64,000 nt of DNA, taken from CAYLLN01 sp964384375 (GTDB lineage Bacteria > Planctomycetota > Planctomycetia > Pirellulales > Pirellulaceae). Made by a program: the position numbers and the translations under genes. This document shows positions 42,938 to 51,269 of this stretch, piece by piece. Position 1 is the stretch's first letter. Every line of letters starts with the position of its first letter. The stretch spans positions 4,757-68,756 of the forward strand of contig CAYLLN010000032.1 of the NCBI GenBank assembly GCA_964384375.1, in the 5' to 3' direction. The notes beneath the pieces were generated by a model. That model was given only the letters and a program-made list of their open reading frames with translations, did not search any database and was not told the origin of the DNA.

Positions 42938-44005
42938 TCACTTCACCCGCTCGAGCCACGTTTTCAGCACCCAGCCGACCTTGGCGAGGGACAACGCCGA
43001 GCAATTTTCCGGGATGTCCTTCGTCGTGTGCCAGTAGTTTTCGCCGCGGGCACGCGGGTACTCGAAGTCGATGATGTCGATCGTCGGGATGCGGGCGATG
43101 TTGTTGAGGGCCAGGTGGTCGTCGCGGATTTCGTACCGGGTAACCGCAACGAACTCCTTCACCCCTAGGTCGCGGGCGACCCCCCAGATGTCGCCGACAA
43201 GCTGCCGCGTGGGGACCGTTCGCATGCTGTTCACTTCGCGGAAGATTTGCAGGTTTGCGTCGCCGACCATATCGACGAGGACGCCGGAGCGGTATTTGTG
43301 CGACGGCGGGTTAGCGGCATATTCGCGGGCAAAGTGCTCGCTGCCGAGAAAGTACGGATCGCGGCGGCCATCGAAGACGAGTTCTTCGCCGTCGAATAGG
43401 ACGAAATCGACGCCGTAGCGAGATTTGAGCTTGGGCAGCTCATTGGCGAGCTCCATCATCAGAGCCGCGCCGCTCGCGCCGTCGTTTGCTCCGATGAACA
43501 GCCCCTTGGGGTTAACCGGATCTTCGTCGGGAAAGGGGCGCGTGTCGTAGTGGCAGCAGAGGAGGATGCGGTCCTTCTTTTCCGGATGCCACTCGACAAT
43601 CATGTTTGCCATCGGCACTCGGCCGCCGGTTTCCGGATGGCGAGCCTCGAACGATTGCAGTGACACGCGGCCGCCGAGCGACTCAAAGTGTGTCTTTAGC
43701 AACTCTTGCTGCTTCTGCATCCCTTCGGTGCCGGAAACGCGCGGGCCGATCGCGCAGATTTGCTTGAGATAGCCGTAGGCCCGCTCGCCATCGAATGGAA
43801 TGTCGGCCAGAGCGAGCTTGGAATCTGCCTGCCGCTGCGACCAGGCGAGCGTGCCGTTGTTCCAGAGCGAAAAGCCAATCAGCCCCGCTCCAACGGCAGC
43901 CACAACCAGCCCGGCAAACCATCCGGGCCGCGAGCGGCTGGTGGCAAGCGGGCGAGATTTGGCGTCGCTCTTCACGGCGGCAGGTAGGTTCAAGGTATTG
44001 GCCAT
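42938..44005 (-). CDS. M28-family zinc peptidase / glutaminyl cyclase-like
   Basis: 355 aa from ATG 44005. A membrane helix (about 27-48) anchors an M28 domain with CCHYDTRPFPDE (zinc His), GANDGASGAALMMELA (bridging Asp), FDGEELVFDG (catalytic and zinc Glu) and a late YWHTTKDIPENCS (zinc His). The pattern matches animal-type glutaminyl-peptide cyclotransferases more than aminopeptidases. It acts outside the cytoplasm on peptides or protein N-termini. Divergent from the DUF4254 gene. Confidence 0.85.
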   Translation of the reverse strand: MANTLNLPAAVKSDAKSRPLATSRSRPGWFAGLVVAAVGAGLIGFSLWNNGTLAWSQRQADSKLALADIPFDGERAYGYLKQICAIGPRVSGTEGMQKQQELLKTHFESLGGRVSLQSFEARHPETGGRVPMANMIVEWHPEKKDRILLCCHYDTRPFPDEDPVNPKGLFIGANDGASGAALMMELANELPKLKSRYGVDFVLFDGEELVFDGRRDPYFLGSEHFAREYAANPPSHKYRSGVLVDMVGDANLQIFREVNSMRTVPTRQLVGDIWGVARDLGVKEFVAVTRYEIRDDHLALNNIARIPTIDIIDFEYPRARGENYWHTTKDIPENCSALSLAKVGWVLKTWLERVK

Positions 44006-44152
44006 GCGAAATCCAGCATATCGGCAAGCTGGCAGAATTCCTACGCGAGTGCTCGGCCAGCAGCCCGGCCCACTCGCAGACTGCTGTTGGGTTTTTCGCC
44101 CCCCTTCGCATAGACTGTGCTGGCAAGGACGTATCAGCATCATCGCGAGAGC

Positions 44153-44761
44153 ATGGACGCCATGATCGACATCCGCCGCGTTACCGCCCTGCACGAGGCC
44201 TGCATAGCCCAATGGCACGAGGAGCCGGTCGATTGCCCCTTCGACGGCTTTTGGCGGCTGGTCTGCCGGCAATTGGGGTACAACTTCCTCCTCTGGCATG
44301 AGGAGGACAAGGCTCGTTCCCCCTCGGCCAGCGATGCCGAGATTGCCCGCGTGAAGCGGCAGATCGATCGGCTAAACCAGGAGCGGAACGACTGGATCGA
44401 ACGGCTGGACGACTGGGTGACAGGAGAACTCGCCTCGATGGAAGTCGTCACGGGGAAAAACGCCCCGCTCAACACGGAAACGCTCGGGAGTACGATCGAT
44501 CGCCTGGGGATCCTGGCCCTGCGGATCTATCACCTCCACGAGCAGCTCGACCGGCTCGATGCGGGCGATTTGCACCATGAAAAGGTGAGTCAGAAGCTAT
44601 ACGTTGCCACGGTACAGCACGACGATCTCTCCGCAGCCGCTCAAACGCTCGCCGACGACCTCCTGGCTGGCCGGAAGCGGCATCAGGCCTATCGCCAGCT
44701 CAAGATGTACAACGATCCGACGCTGAACCCGTATTTGTACGAGCTGGCTGAGGTGAGGTAG
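44153..44761 (+). CDS. DUF4254 protein
   Basis: 202 aa (ATG 44153; 44162 also possible). The conserved body includes LVCRQLGYNFLLWHEEDKAR, RQIDRLNQERNDWIERLDDW and a C-terminal KMYNDPTLNPYLYE. The family is helical, found in planctomycetes and bacteroidetes, often near glycosyltransferase genes; its function is unknown. No signal or membrane segment. Confidence 0.82.
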   Translation: MDAMIDIRRVTALHEACIAQWHEEPVDCPFDGFWRLVCRQLGYNFLLWHEEDKARSPSASDAEIARVKRQIDRLNQERNDWIERLDDWVTGELASMEVVTGKNAPLNTETLGSTIDRLGILALRIYHLHEQLDRLDAGDLHHEKVSQKLYVATVQHDDLSAAAQTLADDLLAGRKRHQAYRQLKMYNDPTLNPYLYELAEVR

Positions 44762-45165
44762 CTGCAGCCATTCACACTGCCAAAATGGCAATCCGGCCAA
44801 TCGCTTATCTCTAGCGATGACTCTCGGGGCCGGCACGTGTTTGCCGTAAGTGCATTCTGGAAAATGCCTTGCGCCACTTGCTGTCTCCTTGGCACACAGC
44901 TTGCTTTACCTGCCCGCATCGTTTCCAAACTGCCAGTTTGGTCGCTCCTGCCGTTTTTGCAGGTCGCCACCGGCGGTCGAGGCAACGCCAACATTGATTC
45001 GCAAGTAACCCACCTTTCCGCTCGTTGTCGCCGGCAGCTAATAAATCTGCAAGTTTTGAAAAAGCCGAGAAGTCGTACCTGCCTGAACTGCAACGACTTA
45101 CGGAAATATTAGCGACGAGTGGTATTAGTAATTATTAGTCCAAGCTCACCAGGAGGATTTCCCAC
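44762..45165. other. Intergenic region upstream of groEL
   Basis: 404 nt. It holds TGCCA-aaa-TGGCA (44778-44790), a sigma-54-like promoter (44889-44907) and the palindrome CCAAACTG-c-CAGTTTGG (44925-44941). No CIRCE element (TTAGCACTC-N9-GAGTGCTAA) was found. No ORF. Confidence 0.5.
44889..44907 (+). promoter_or_regulatory. Sigma-54-type promoter upstream of groEL
   Basis: TTGGCACACAGCTTGCTTT: GG (44891-44892) and GC (44903-44904) are 10 nt apart, with TGGCAC and TTGCT identical to the consensus. Transcription would start near 44916, about 250 nt before groEL. TGCCAAAATGGCA (44778-44790) lies about 100 nt upstream. Confidence 0.5.
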
Positions 45166-46857
45166 GTGGCTAAGCAAATGGTCTTTCAGGACGACGCCCG
45201 CCAGCCGCTGCTGGCCGGGGTCAGCAAGCTCGCCCGAGCGGTCCGCAGCACGCTGGGCCCCCGCGGCCGCAACGCGGTGCTCGACAAGGGGTGGGGCTCG
45301 CCCAAGGTGACGAAGGACGGCGTGACCGTCGCCGAGGACATCGAACTGTCCGACGCTTATGAGAACCTCGGTGCCCAACTCGTCAAGGAAGCCGCCAGCA
45401 AGACCAACGAAGTTGCCGGCGATGGCACGACGACGGCCACCGTCCTGGCCGAAGCGATCTTCCGCGAAGGGCTGAAGATGATTGCCGCTGGTTACGACCC
45501 GATGGCTCTCTCGCGCGGCATTGCGAAGGCGGTCGATGCCGTTTCCGAAGAAATCGAAAAGATGGCGACCCCCATCAGCGAAAAGAACAAGACCGAGCTG
45601 AAGCAGATCGCCACGATCGCCGGCAACAACGACCCGACGATCGGCAACGTCCTGGCCGACGCCTTCCTCAAGGTGGGCAAGGACGGCGTGATCACGATCG
45701 AAGAAGGCCGTGGCAGCGAAACGACGGTCGAAGTCGTCGAAGGGATGCAGTTCGATCGCGGCTTCCTCTCCCCGCACTTCGTTACGAATCAGGACGAAGT
45801 CTCGGTCGAGCTCGAAAACGCCTACATCCTGCTCTACGAAGAAAAGATCTCGACCAACAAGAAGCTCATCCCGCTGCTCGAAGCGGTGAGCAAGGCGAAC
45901 AAGCCGCTGCTGATCATCGCCGAAGACATCGAAGGGGACGCTCTGGCGACCCTCGTCGTTAACAAGATGCGCGGCATCCTGCAGGTCTGTGCGGTGAAGG
46001 CCCCCGGTTACGGCGACCGCCGCAAGGCGATTATGGGAGACATCGCCACGCTGACCAAGGCTCAGCCGATCTTCAAGGATCTGGGCATCGAGCTTGAGAG
46101 TGTGAAGCTGAGCGATCTCGGCCGGGCCAAGAAGGTCAAGATCACGAGCGAGAACACGATCATCGTCGGTGGCGCCGGCTCGAAGGAAGACATCACCGGA
46201 CGGGCCCAGCAAATCCGCGAGGAAATCGGCCGGACCGACAGCGAGTACGATCGCGAAAAGCTGCAAGAGCGGCTCGCCAAGTTGGCGGGTGGCGTGGCAC
46301 AGATCAACTGCGGCGCCGCGACCGAGACCGAGATGAAAGAGCGGAAGTACCTCCTCGAAGATGCTCGCCAGGCGACGAAGGCCGCTCTGGAAAGCGGCAT
46401 CGTTCCCGGTGGCGGCGTCGCTCTCATCCGGGCCGAGAAGGCGATCGACAAGCTGAAGCTCGAAGGGGATGAGAAGGCCGGCGGCCAGATCATCAAGAAC
46501 GTCCTCGACCAGCCGCTGCGGGCCATTGCCAACAATGCCGGTGTGGATGGAGCGGTGGTCGTCAACCGCGTCCGCAACCTGAAGGGAAAGACCGAAGGTT
46601 ATGACGCTGACAAGGACGAGTACGGCGACATGCTGAAGGCTGGCGTCATCGACCCGGCGAAGGTCGTCCGCGTCGCTCTGCAGAACGCGGCCAGCGTTGC
46701 CTCGCTCCTGCTCACCACCGAAGCTCTTATCACCGAGTTGCCCAAGGAAGAGGAGGAAGGTGGCGGTCACCACGACCACCACGACCACGGAATGGGCGGA
46801 GGCATGGGTGGTATGGGAGGAATGGGAGGCATGGGTGGTATGGAAGGAATGATGTAG
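45166..46857 (+). CDS. groEL: Chaperonin GroEL, copy 1 (Gly-Met and His-rich tail)
   Basis: 563 aa from GTG after AGGAGG. ATP-binding GDGTTTATVL, the apical segment and AGGVAQINCGAATETEMKE are standard GroEL. The C-terminus has a His/Asp-rich stretch (GGGHHDHHDHG) before the canonical GGMGGMGGM tail. It folds proteins with GroES in the cytoplasm. The His-rich insertion is unusual and could bind metal. groES follows after 124 nt filled by a repeat. Confidence 0.96.
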   Translation: MAKQMVFQDDARQPLLAGVSKLARAVRSTLGPRGRNAVLDKGWGSPKVTKDGVTVAEDIELSDAYENLGAQLVKEAASKTNEVAGDGTTTATVLAEAIFREGLKMIAAGYDPMALSRGIAKAVDAVSEEIEKMATPISEKNKTELKQIATIAGNNDPTIGNVLADAFLKVGKDGVITIEEGRGSETTVEVVEGMQFDRGFLSPHFVTNQDEVSVELENAYILLYEEKISTNKKLIPLLEAVSKANKPLLIIAEDIEGDALATLVVNKMRGILQVCAVKAPGYGDRRKAIMGDIATLTKAQPIFKDLGIELESVKLSDLGRAKKVKITSENTIIVGGAGSKEDITGRAQQIREEIGRTDSEYDREKLQERLAKLAGGVAQINCGAATETEMKERKYLLEDARQATKAALESGIVPGGGVALIRAEKAIDKLKLEGDEKAGGQIIKNVLDQPLRAIANNAGVDGAVVVNRVRNLKGKTEGYDADKDEYGDMLKAGVIDPAKVVRVALQNAASVASLLLTTEALITELPKEEEEGGGHHDHHDHGMGGGMGGMGGMGGMGGMEGMM

Positions 46858-46945
46858 TTGTCATTGGTCATTTGTCATTAGTCACTTGTGAGGTTCACAC
46901 GACTAATAGCCACAAATGACAAGTGACGAGTAACAAATGACACAA
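46858..46945. repeat. Inverted repeats of GTCATTTGTCATT type between groEL and groES
   Basis: GTCATTGGTCATTTGTCATT-like words (46860-46890) are mirrored by CAAATGACAAGTGACGAGTA-like words (46913-46940). Same family as the lgt/purU junction. Confidence 0.6.
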
Positions 46946-46981
46946 ATCAAACACCGACTCACATAACAAAGGAATTCTGTA

Positions 46982-47281
46982 ATGGCCAAATTCAAAGTCC
47001 GTCCTCTCGATGATCGTGTGGTGGTAGAGCCGATGGAGGCCGAGCAGGTCACCGCCGGCGGCATCGTCCTGCCCGACAGCGCCAAGGAAAAGCCGCAGCG
47101 TGGCAAGGTCGTCGCGGTTGGCCCGGGCAAGCTGCTCGACAGCGGCAAGCGGGGCGAACTCTCCGTCACCGTCGGCGATCAGGTGATCTACGGCAAGTAC
47201 GGCGGGACCGACATCGAAGTGAACGGCGAGGATGTGAAGATTCTTCGCGAGAGCGACATTCTGGCGAAGGTCGTCGATTAA
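46982..47281 (+). CDS. groES: Co-chaperonin GroES
   Basis: 99 aa. VRPLDDRVVVEPMEAEQVTA, the mobile-loop region GGIVLPDSAKEKPQRG, and the C-terminal VKILRESDILAKV are typical. It caps GroEL rings. It lies between two different groEL genes, so it could serve both. Confidence 0.97.
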   Translation: MAKFKVRPLDDRVVVEPMEAEQVTAGGIVLPDSAKEKPQRGKVVAVGPGKLLDSGKRGELSVTVGDQVIYGKYGGTDIEVNGEDVKILRESDILAKVVD

Positions 47282-47286
47282 GTCTC

Positions 47287-47390
47287 GGTCCCACGCTCCG
47301 CGTGGGAACGCACGCTCGGACGCTCCGCGTCCCTGCATATCGCGATGCAAAGCGTCGCACCCTTGTGGTCCCACGCAGAACGTGGGACCA
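47287..47390. repeat. Four-hairpin interspersed repeat (TCCCACGC type)
   Basis: CCCACGC-tcc-GCGTGGG (47290-47306), GGACGC-tcc-GCGTCC (47318-47332), TGCAT-atcgcg-ATGCA (47334-47349) and TGGTCCCACG-cagaa-CGTGGGACCA (47366-47390), one after another between groES and the second groEL. Confidence 0.75.
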
Positions 47391-47430
47391 GAACGAAGCG
47401 AACACACCATCTCATAAGGTCTCATAAACC

Positions 47431-49050
47431 GTGCCCAAGCAACTTCTCTTTGACGATCACGCCCGTGCCAAAATGCTCGCGGGTGTCAACAAGCTGGCCG
47501 ATGCCGTCGCGGTCACGATGGGTCCGACCGGCAAGAACGTCATCATCGATAAGTCCTTTGGTGGACCAACCGTCACGAAAGACGGCGTCACCGTCGCCAA
47601 GGAAGTCGATCTGGAAGACCGCTTCGAAAACATGGGCGCCAAGCTCGTGGTCGAAGTGGCTCAAAAGACCAGCGACCTGGCAGGCGACGGCACTACCACC
47701 GCCACGGTCCTCGCCCGGGCCATCTTCAAAGAAGGGCTCCGCAGCGTGGTTGCTGGCAGCAATCCGACGGCCGTCCGCCGCGGGATCGACAAAGCCGTCG
47801 AAGCCGCCGTCAATAAGCTGACCGACATGGCCAAGCCCGTCACCAGCAAGGACGAGGTTGCCAGCGTCGGCGCGATCAGCGCTAACAACGACCAGACGAT
47901 CGGCGACCTGCTGGCCGAGGCCCTGCACCGCGTCGGCAAGGACGGCGTCATCACCGTCGAAGAAGGCAAAACGACCGACACCAAGGTCGAGTACGTCGAT
48001 GGGATGCAGTTCGACAAGGGCTTCGTCTCGCCCTACTTCATCACTCGCCCCGCCACGATGGACGCGCTCCTTGAGGACGCCCTGATCCTCATCTACGAAA
48101 AGAAGATCAGCAATCTTCGCGACCTGGTGCCGATCCTCGAAAAGGTCAGCACCTCGGGCAAGCCGTTGCTCATCATTGCCGAAGACGTCGATGCCGAGGC
48201 ACTCACGCTCCTCGTCGTGAACAAGCTCCGCGGCGTGCTCAACGTCTGTGCGGTGAAGGCTCCGGGTTTCGGCGACCGTCGCAAGGCGATGCTCGGCGAC
48301 ATCGCCGTGCTGACTGGTGGCACGCTGATCAGCGAAGACCTGGGCATTCAGCTCGAAAATCTCGGTCTGGAGCACCTGGGCCGCGCGAAGAAGGTCACGG
48401 TCGATAAGAACAACACCACGATCGTCGAAGGGGCCGGCAAGCGGGCCGACATCGACAAGCGAATCTCGCAGATCAAGAACCAGATCGCCCAGGTCGAAAG
48501 CGAGTACGACAAGGAAAAGTTCCAGGAGCGGCTCGCGAAGCTGGCTGGCGGCGTGGCGGTGATCAGCGTCGGCGCAGAGACCGAAGCCGACATGAAGCAG
48601 AAGAAGGCCCGCGTCGAAGACGCCCTGCACGCCACGCGTGCCGCGGTCGAAGAAGGCATTCTTCCCGGCGGCGGCGTGGCCCTGCTCCGCTGCGTGCCGG
48701 TGGTCGAGGCGGTCGTCGATAAGTGCAAGGGGGACGAGAAGATCGGCGCGGAAATCGTGCTGAACTCGCTCAGTTCGCCGCTGAAGACGATCGTGGGCAA
48801 CGGCGGCAAGGACGGCAGCGTCGTCGCCGACGAAATCAGCCAGAAGTCGGGCAACATCGGCTACGACGCCAACACCGGCGAGTACGTCGATATGCTCAAG
48901 GCCGGCATCATCGACCCGGTGAAGGTGGTCCGCACGGCTCTGTCGAACGCGGCGAGCATCGCCTCGCTGTTGCTTACGACCGAGGCCCTCGTCACCAACC
49001 TGGACAAGGACGACAAGAACAAGCGGCTCGCCGAAGGAGCGGTGCGGTAA
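47431..49050 (+). CDS. groEL: Chaperonin GroEL, copy 2 (no Gly-Met tail)
   Basis: 539 aa from GTG. GDGTTTATVL and the AGGVAVISVGAETEADMKQ block are intact, so ATPase activity is expected. It ends TNLDKDDKNKRLAEGAVR with no GGM tail, unlike copy 1. The two copies differ throughout, so this is an old duplication. It may be specialised for other substrates or stress. A repeat separates it from groES; dnaJ follows after a strong terminator. Confidence 0.95.
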   Translation: MPKQLLFDDHARAKMLAGVNKLADAVAVTMGPTGKNVIIDKSFGGPTVTKDGVTVAKEVDLEDRFENMGAKLVVEVAQKTSDLAGDGTTTATVLARAIFKEGLRSVVAGSNPTAVRRGIDKAVEAAVNKLTDMAKPVTSKDEVASVGAISANNDQTIGDLLAEALHRVGKDGVITVEEGKTTDTKVEYVDGMQFDKGFVSPYFITRPATMDALLEDALILIYEKKISNLRDLVPILEKVSTSGKPLLIIAEDVDAEALTLLVVNKLRGVLNVCAVKAPGFGDRRKAMLGDIAVLTGGTLISEDLGIQLENLGLEHLGRAKKVTVDKNNTTIVEGAGKRADIDKRISQIKNQIAQVESEYDKEKFQERLAKLAGGVAVISVGAETEADMKQKKARVEDALHATRAAVEEGILPGGGVALLRCVPVVEAVVDKCKGDEKIGAEIVLNSLSSPLKTIVGNGGKDGSVVADEISQKSGNIGYDANTGEYVDMLKAGIIDPVKVVRTALSNAASIASLLLTTEALVTNLDKDDKNKRLAEGAVR

Positions 49051-49051
49051 T

Positions 49052-49101
49052 GCTTAGCCGCCGCGTCCACGCGGCGCGGCCTGTGGACAGGCCGGCTAAG
49101 C
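49052..49101. repeat. Cloverleaf-like palindromic repeat
   Basis: Outer arms GCTTAGCCG (49052-49060) and CGGCTAAGC (49093-49101) enclose two smaller hairpins, CCGCG-tcca-CGCGG and GCCTGT-gg-ACAGGC, giving a three-way junction. Confidence 0.7.
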
Positions 49102-49121
49102 AACGACAATTCAACCTCTCC

Positions 49122-49156
49122 CAGGCCATCTCGCATGACGAGGTGGCCTGTTTTTT
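49122..49156 (+). terminator. Strong intrinsic terminator after the second groEL
   Basis: CAGGCCA-t-CTCG (49122-49133) pairs with CGAG-g-TGGCCTG (49139-49150), including one T-G wobble; followed by six Ts (49151-49156). Confidence 0.85.
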
Positions 49157-49215
49157 GATCTATCCGCAAACTCGGCATGACGTAAACTTCCTTGCGGCAC
49201 GACCGCAATTCCGGC

Positions 49216-50376
49216 ATGACCACGATGGCCAAACGCGATTACTACGAAGTCCTGAGCGTGAAGCGCGAAGCTTCCGAGAAGGAGATCGCGGTCGCGTATC
49301 GCAAGCTGGCCGTCAAGTATCACCCCGATGCCAACCCGGGCGATGCCGAGGCAGTGCTGAAGTTCAAGGAAGCGGCCGAAGCCTACGAAGTGCTCTCCGA
49401 CAGCGACAAGCGGGCCCGCTACGACCGCTTCGGCCATCAGGGGGTCGAACAGTTCGGTCAGCAATTCGGCGATGTCAACGACATCTTTGAGGCGTTCGGC
49501 GACATCTTCAGCGAGATGTTCGGCGGCTCGCAGCGCCGCGGCGGCCGGCGTGTTCGGAAGGGGGCCGACGTCCGTTGCGACGTCTCGCTCACGCTCGAAG
49601 AGGCCGCCACGGGCGTCAGCCGGAGCGTCGATCTCAACCGGAGCAAGGCCTGCGAGACGTGCAAGGGTTCGGGAAGCAAACCGGGCTCGCAGCGGTCTCA
49701 GTGTCGACGCTGCGGCGGCCATGGGCAGGTCGTACAATCAGCCGGAATCTTGCGGGTGCAGACGACCTGTCCCACCTGCCAAGGGGCGGGCAGCATCATC
49801 ACCGATCCCTGCGACGGCTGCCGCGGTCGCGGTTACGTGCAGGAACGGACGAAGCTCGATGTGAACATCCCCGCCGGCATCGACGACGGGATGCGTGTGC
49901 GGCTGGCCGGCTATGGCGAGCCGAGCCCCGATGGCGGCCCACCCGGTGACGCCTATTGCTTCGTCGCCGTGAAGAAGCACAAGCTTTTTCAGCGCGACGG
50001 CACGCACCTGATCCTGCAAATGCCGATCACCTATAGCCAGGCGGCCCTGGGGGCAACGATCGAGGTGCCGACGCTCGTCGGTCCGCACAACCTGGTGCTG
50101 CCGCCGGGATCGCAGTCGGGTGAAGTGTTTCGCGTCCGCGGTCGCGGCATGCCCGACGTGCGGGGAGGCGCAAGCGGCGATCTGCACGTCCAAACGTTCA
50201 TCGAAGTGCCAAAACGGCTGACTTCCAGTCAGGAACGGCTTTTGCGTGAGTTAGCCGAGGTGGAGCGGACCGAGGTGTCGCCGCATCGCAAATCGTTCCT
50301 GGAACGGATTCGGGACTATTTCGCCCCGAGCGATACCGAGTCACCCGTCAAGGAAAAACGAGGAGAGAGCGAGTAA
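49216..50376 (+). CDS. dnaJ: Chaperone DnaJ
   Basis: 386 aa. A J-domain with HPD (VKYHPDANPGD), a Gly/Phe-type linker (about 75-120), four zinc motifs (CETCKGSG, CRRCGGHG, CPTCQGAG, CDGCRGRG), and the C-terminal substrate domain with LTSSQERLLREL near the end. It stimulates DnaK; dnaK is not in the window. ATG 49216 or 49225 are both possible. grpE follows after 12 nt. Confidence 0.95.
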   Translation: MTTMAKRDYYEVLSVKREASEKEIAVAYRKLAVKYHPDANPGDAEAVLKFKEAAEAYEVLSDSDKRARYDRFGHQGVEQFGQQFGDVNDIFEAFGDIFSEMFGGSQRRGGRRVRKGADVRCDVSLTLEEAATGVSRSVDLNRSKACETCKGSGSKPGSQRSQCRRCGGHGQVVQSAGILRVQTTCPTCQGAGSIITDPCDGCRGRGYVQERTKLDVNIPAGIDDGMRVRLAGYGEPSPDGGPPGDAYCFVAVKKHKLFQRDGTHLILQMPITYSQAALGATIEVPTLVGPHNLVLPPGSQSGEVFRVRGRGMPDVRGGASGDLHVQTFIEVPKRLTSSQERLLRELAEVERTEVSPHRKSFLERIRDYFAPSDTESPVKEKRGESE

Positions 50377-50388
50377 GGAACCGCCGTG

Positions 50389-50907
50389 ATGACCGAAACG
50401 CAAAACAACAACGCCACCGACCAGGCTCTGGAGTCAGCCGCTGCCGATCTGCGCATCGCCGAATTGGAAGCGCAGCTCAAGGACGCTAACGAACGAGCGC
50501 TCCGCGCTCAGGCTGAACTCGAAAACTTCCGCAAACGGTCCCAGCGCGAACTGGCCGACGAGCGCCGCTATGCCCTGGTGAATCCGATCCGCGATCTGCT
50601 GCCGGTCGTCGATAACCTGCAGCGCGCGATCGACGCGGCCCAGAAGACTTCCGAAGGAGCCGGCCTGCTCGAAGGCGTGAAGCTGGTCGCTGGCCAGCTC
50701 GAATCCGTCCTCAAGCAGCAAGGCTGCGAACCGATTGCCACGGTTGGCGCTACGTTCGACCCTAACCTGCACCAGGCGATCGGCCAGGAACCGAGCATAG
50801 AACATCCTGCCGGCACGGTGACTCGCTCGTTTCAAGGCGGCTACAAACTGCACGACCGCGTGATTCGCCCCGCACAAGTGTTTGTTTCGACCGGAGCTCC
50901 GGCGTAA
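50389..50907 (+). CDS. grpE: Nucleotide exchange factor GrpE
   Basis: 172 aa. A helical N-terminus (IAELEAQLKDANERALRAQA) leads to the GrpE core: ELENFRKRSQRELADERRYA, DLLPVVDNLQRAIDAA, and the C-terminal PAGTVTRSFQGGYKLHDRVI. It releases ADP from DnaK. A GTG at 50386 directly precedes the ATG; AAGGA lies upstream. It is in an operon with dnaJ and the FmdB gene. Confidence 0.95.
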   Translation: MTETQNNNATDQALESAAADLRIAELEAQLKDANERALRAQAELENFRKRSQRELADERRYALVNPIRDLLPVVDNLQRAIDAAQKTSEGAGLLEGVKLVAGQLESVLKQQGCEPIATVGATFDPNLHQAIGQEPSIEHPAGTVTRSFQGGYKLHDRVIRPAQVFVSTGAPA

Positions 50908-50918
50908 CGAGAATCGAC

Positions 50919-51245
50919 ATGCCCACCTACGACTATTCCTGCGACGCCTGCAAACACAAGTTTGAGGTCTTCGAGTCGATCTCGGCCCAGCCGCAGACGA
51001 AGTGCCCCAAGTGCAAGAAGAAGAAACTCCGCCGCCTCTTCGGCGCGGGAGCTGGGCTCGTCTTCAAAGGCTCGGGCTTCTACCAGACTGATTACCGAAG
51101 CGAGTCGTACAAGAAAGCCGCCTCTGCCGACAAGCCGGCGAGCGACAGCACCTCGTCCAATAGCGACAGCGGCTCAAAGTCGGAAGCCAAGGCCGAATCC
51201 AAGCCGGCCGCGAAGAACGAGTCGAAACCTGCCAAGAAAGAGTGA
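50919..51245 (+). CDS. FmdB-family zinc-ribbon protein
   Basis: 108 aa. MPTYDYSCDACKHKFEVFES and CPKCKKKKLRRLFG give the two CxxC pairs of the FmdB regulatory domain; GAGLVFKGSGFYQTDYRS follows. The rest is a Lys/Ser/Ala-rich disordered tail. Small zinc-ribbon proteins of this kind often follow chaperone genes in planctomycetes; the function is not known. 11 nt after grpE. Confidence 0.85.
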   Translation: MPTYDYSCDACKHKFEVFESISAQPQTKCPKCKKKKLRRLFGAGAGLVFKGSGFYQTDYRSESYKKAASADKPASDSTSSNSDSGSKSEAKAESKPAAKNESKPAKKE

Positions 51246-51269
51246 TGGCCTTCTCCGGCGTGGACAGCT

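Noticed and set aside
45000..45165. CIRCE (HrcA) operator before groEL
   Set aside because: TTAGCGAC...GAGTGG-type words occur but the TTAGCACTC-N9-GAGTGCTAA structure is absent.
45109..46788. 559-aa open frame antisense to groEL
   Set aside because: A mirror of strong codon bias in a GC-rich gene; no ribosome site or family features, and the plus-strand gene is unmistakable.
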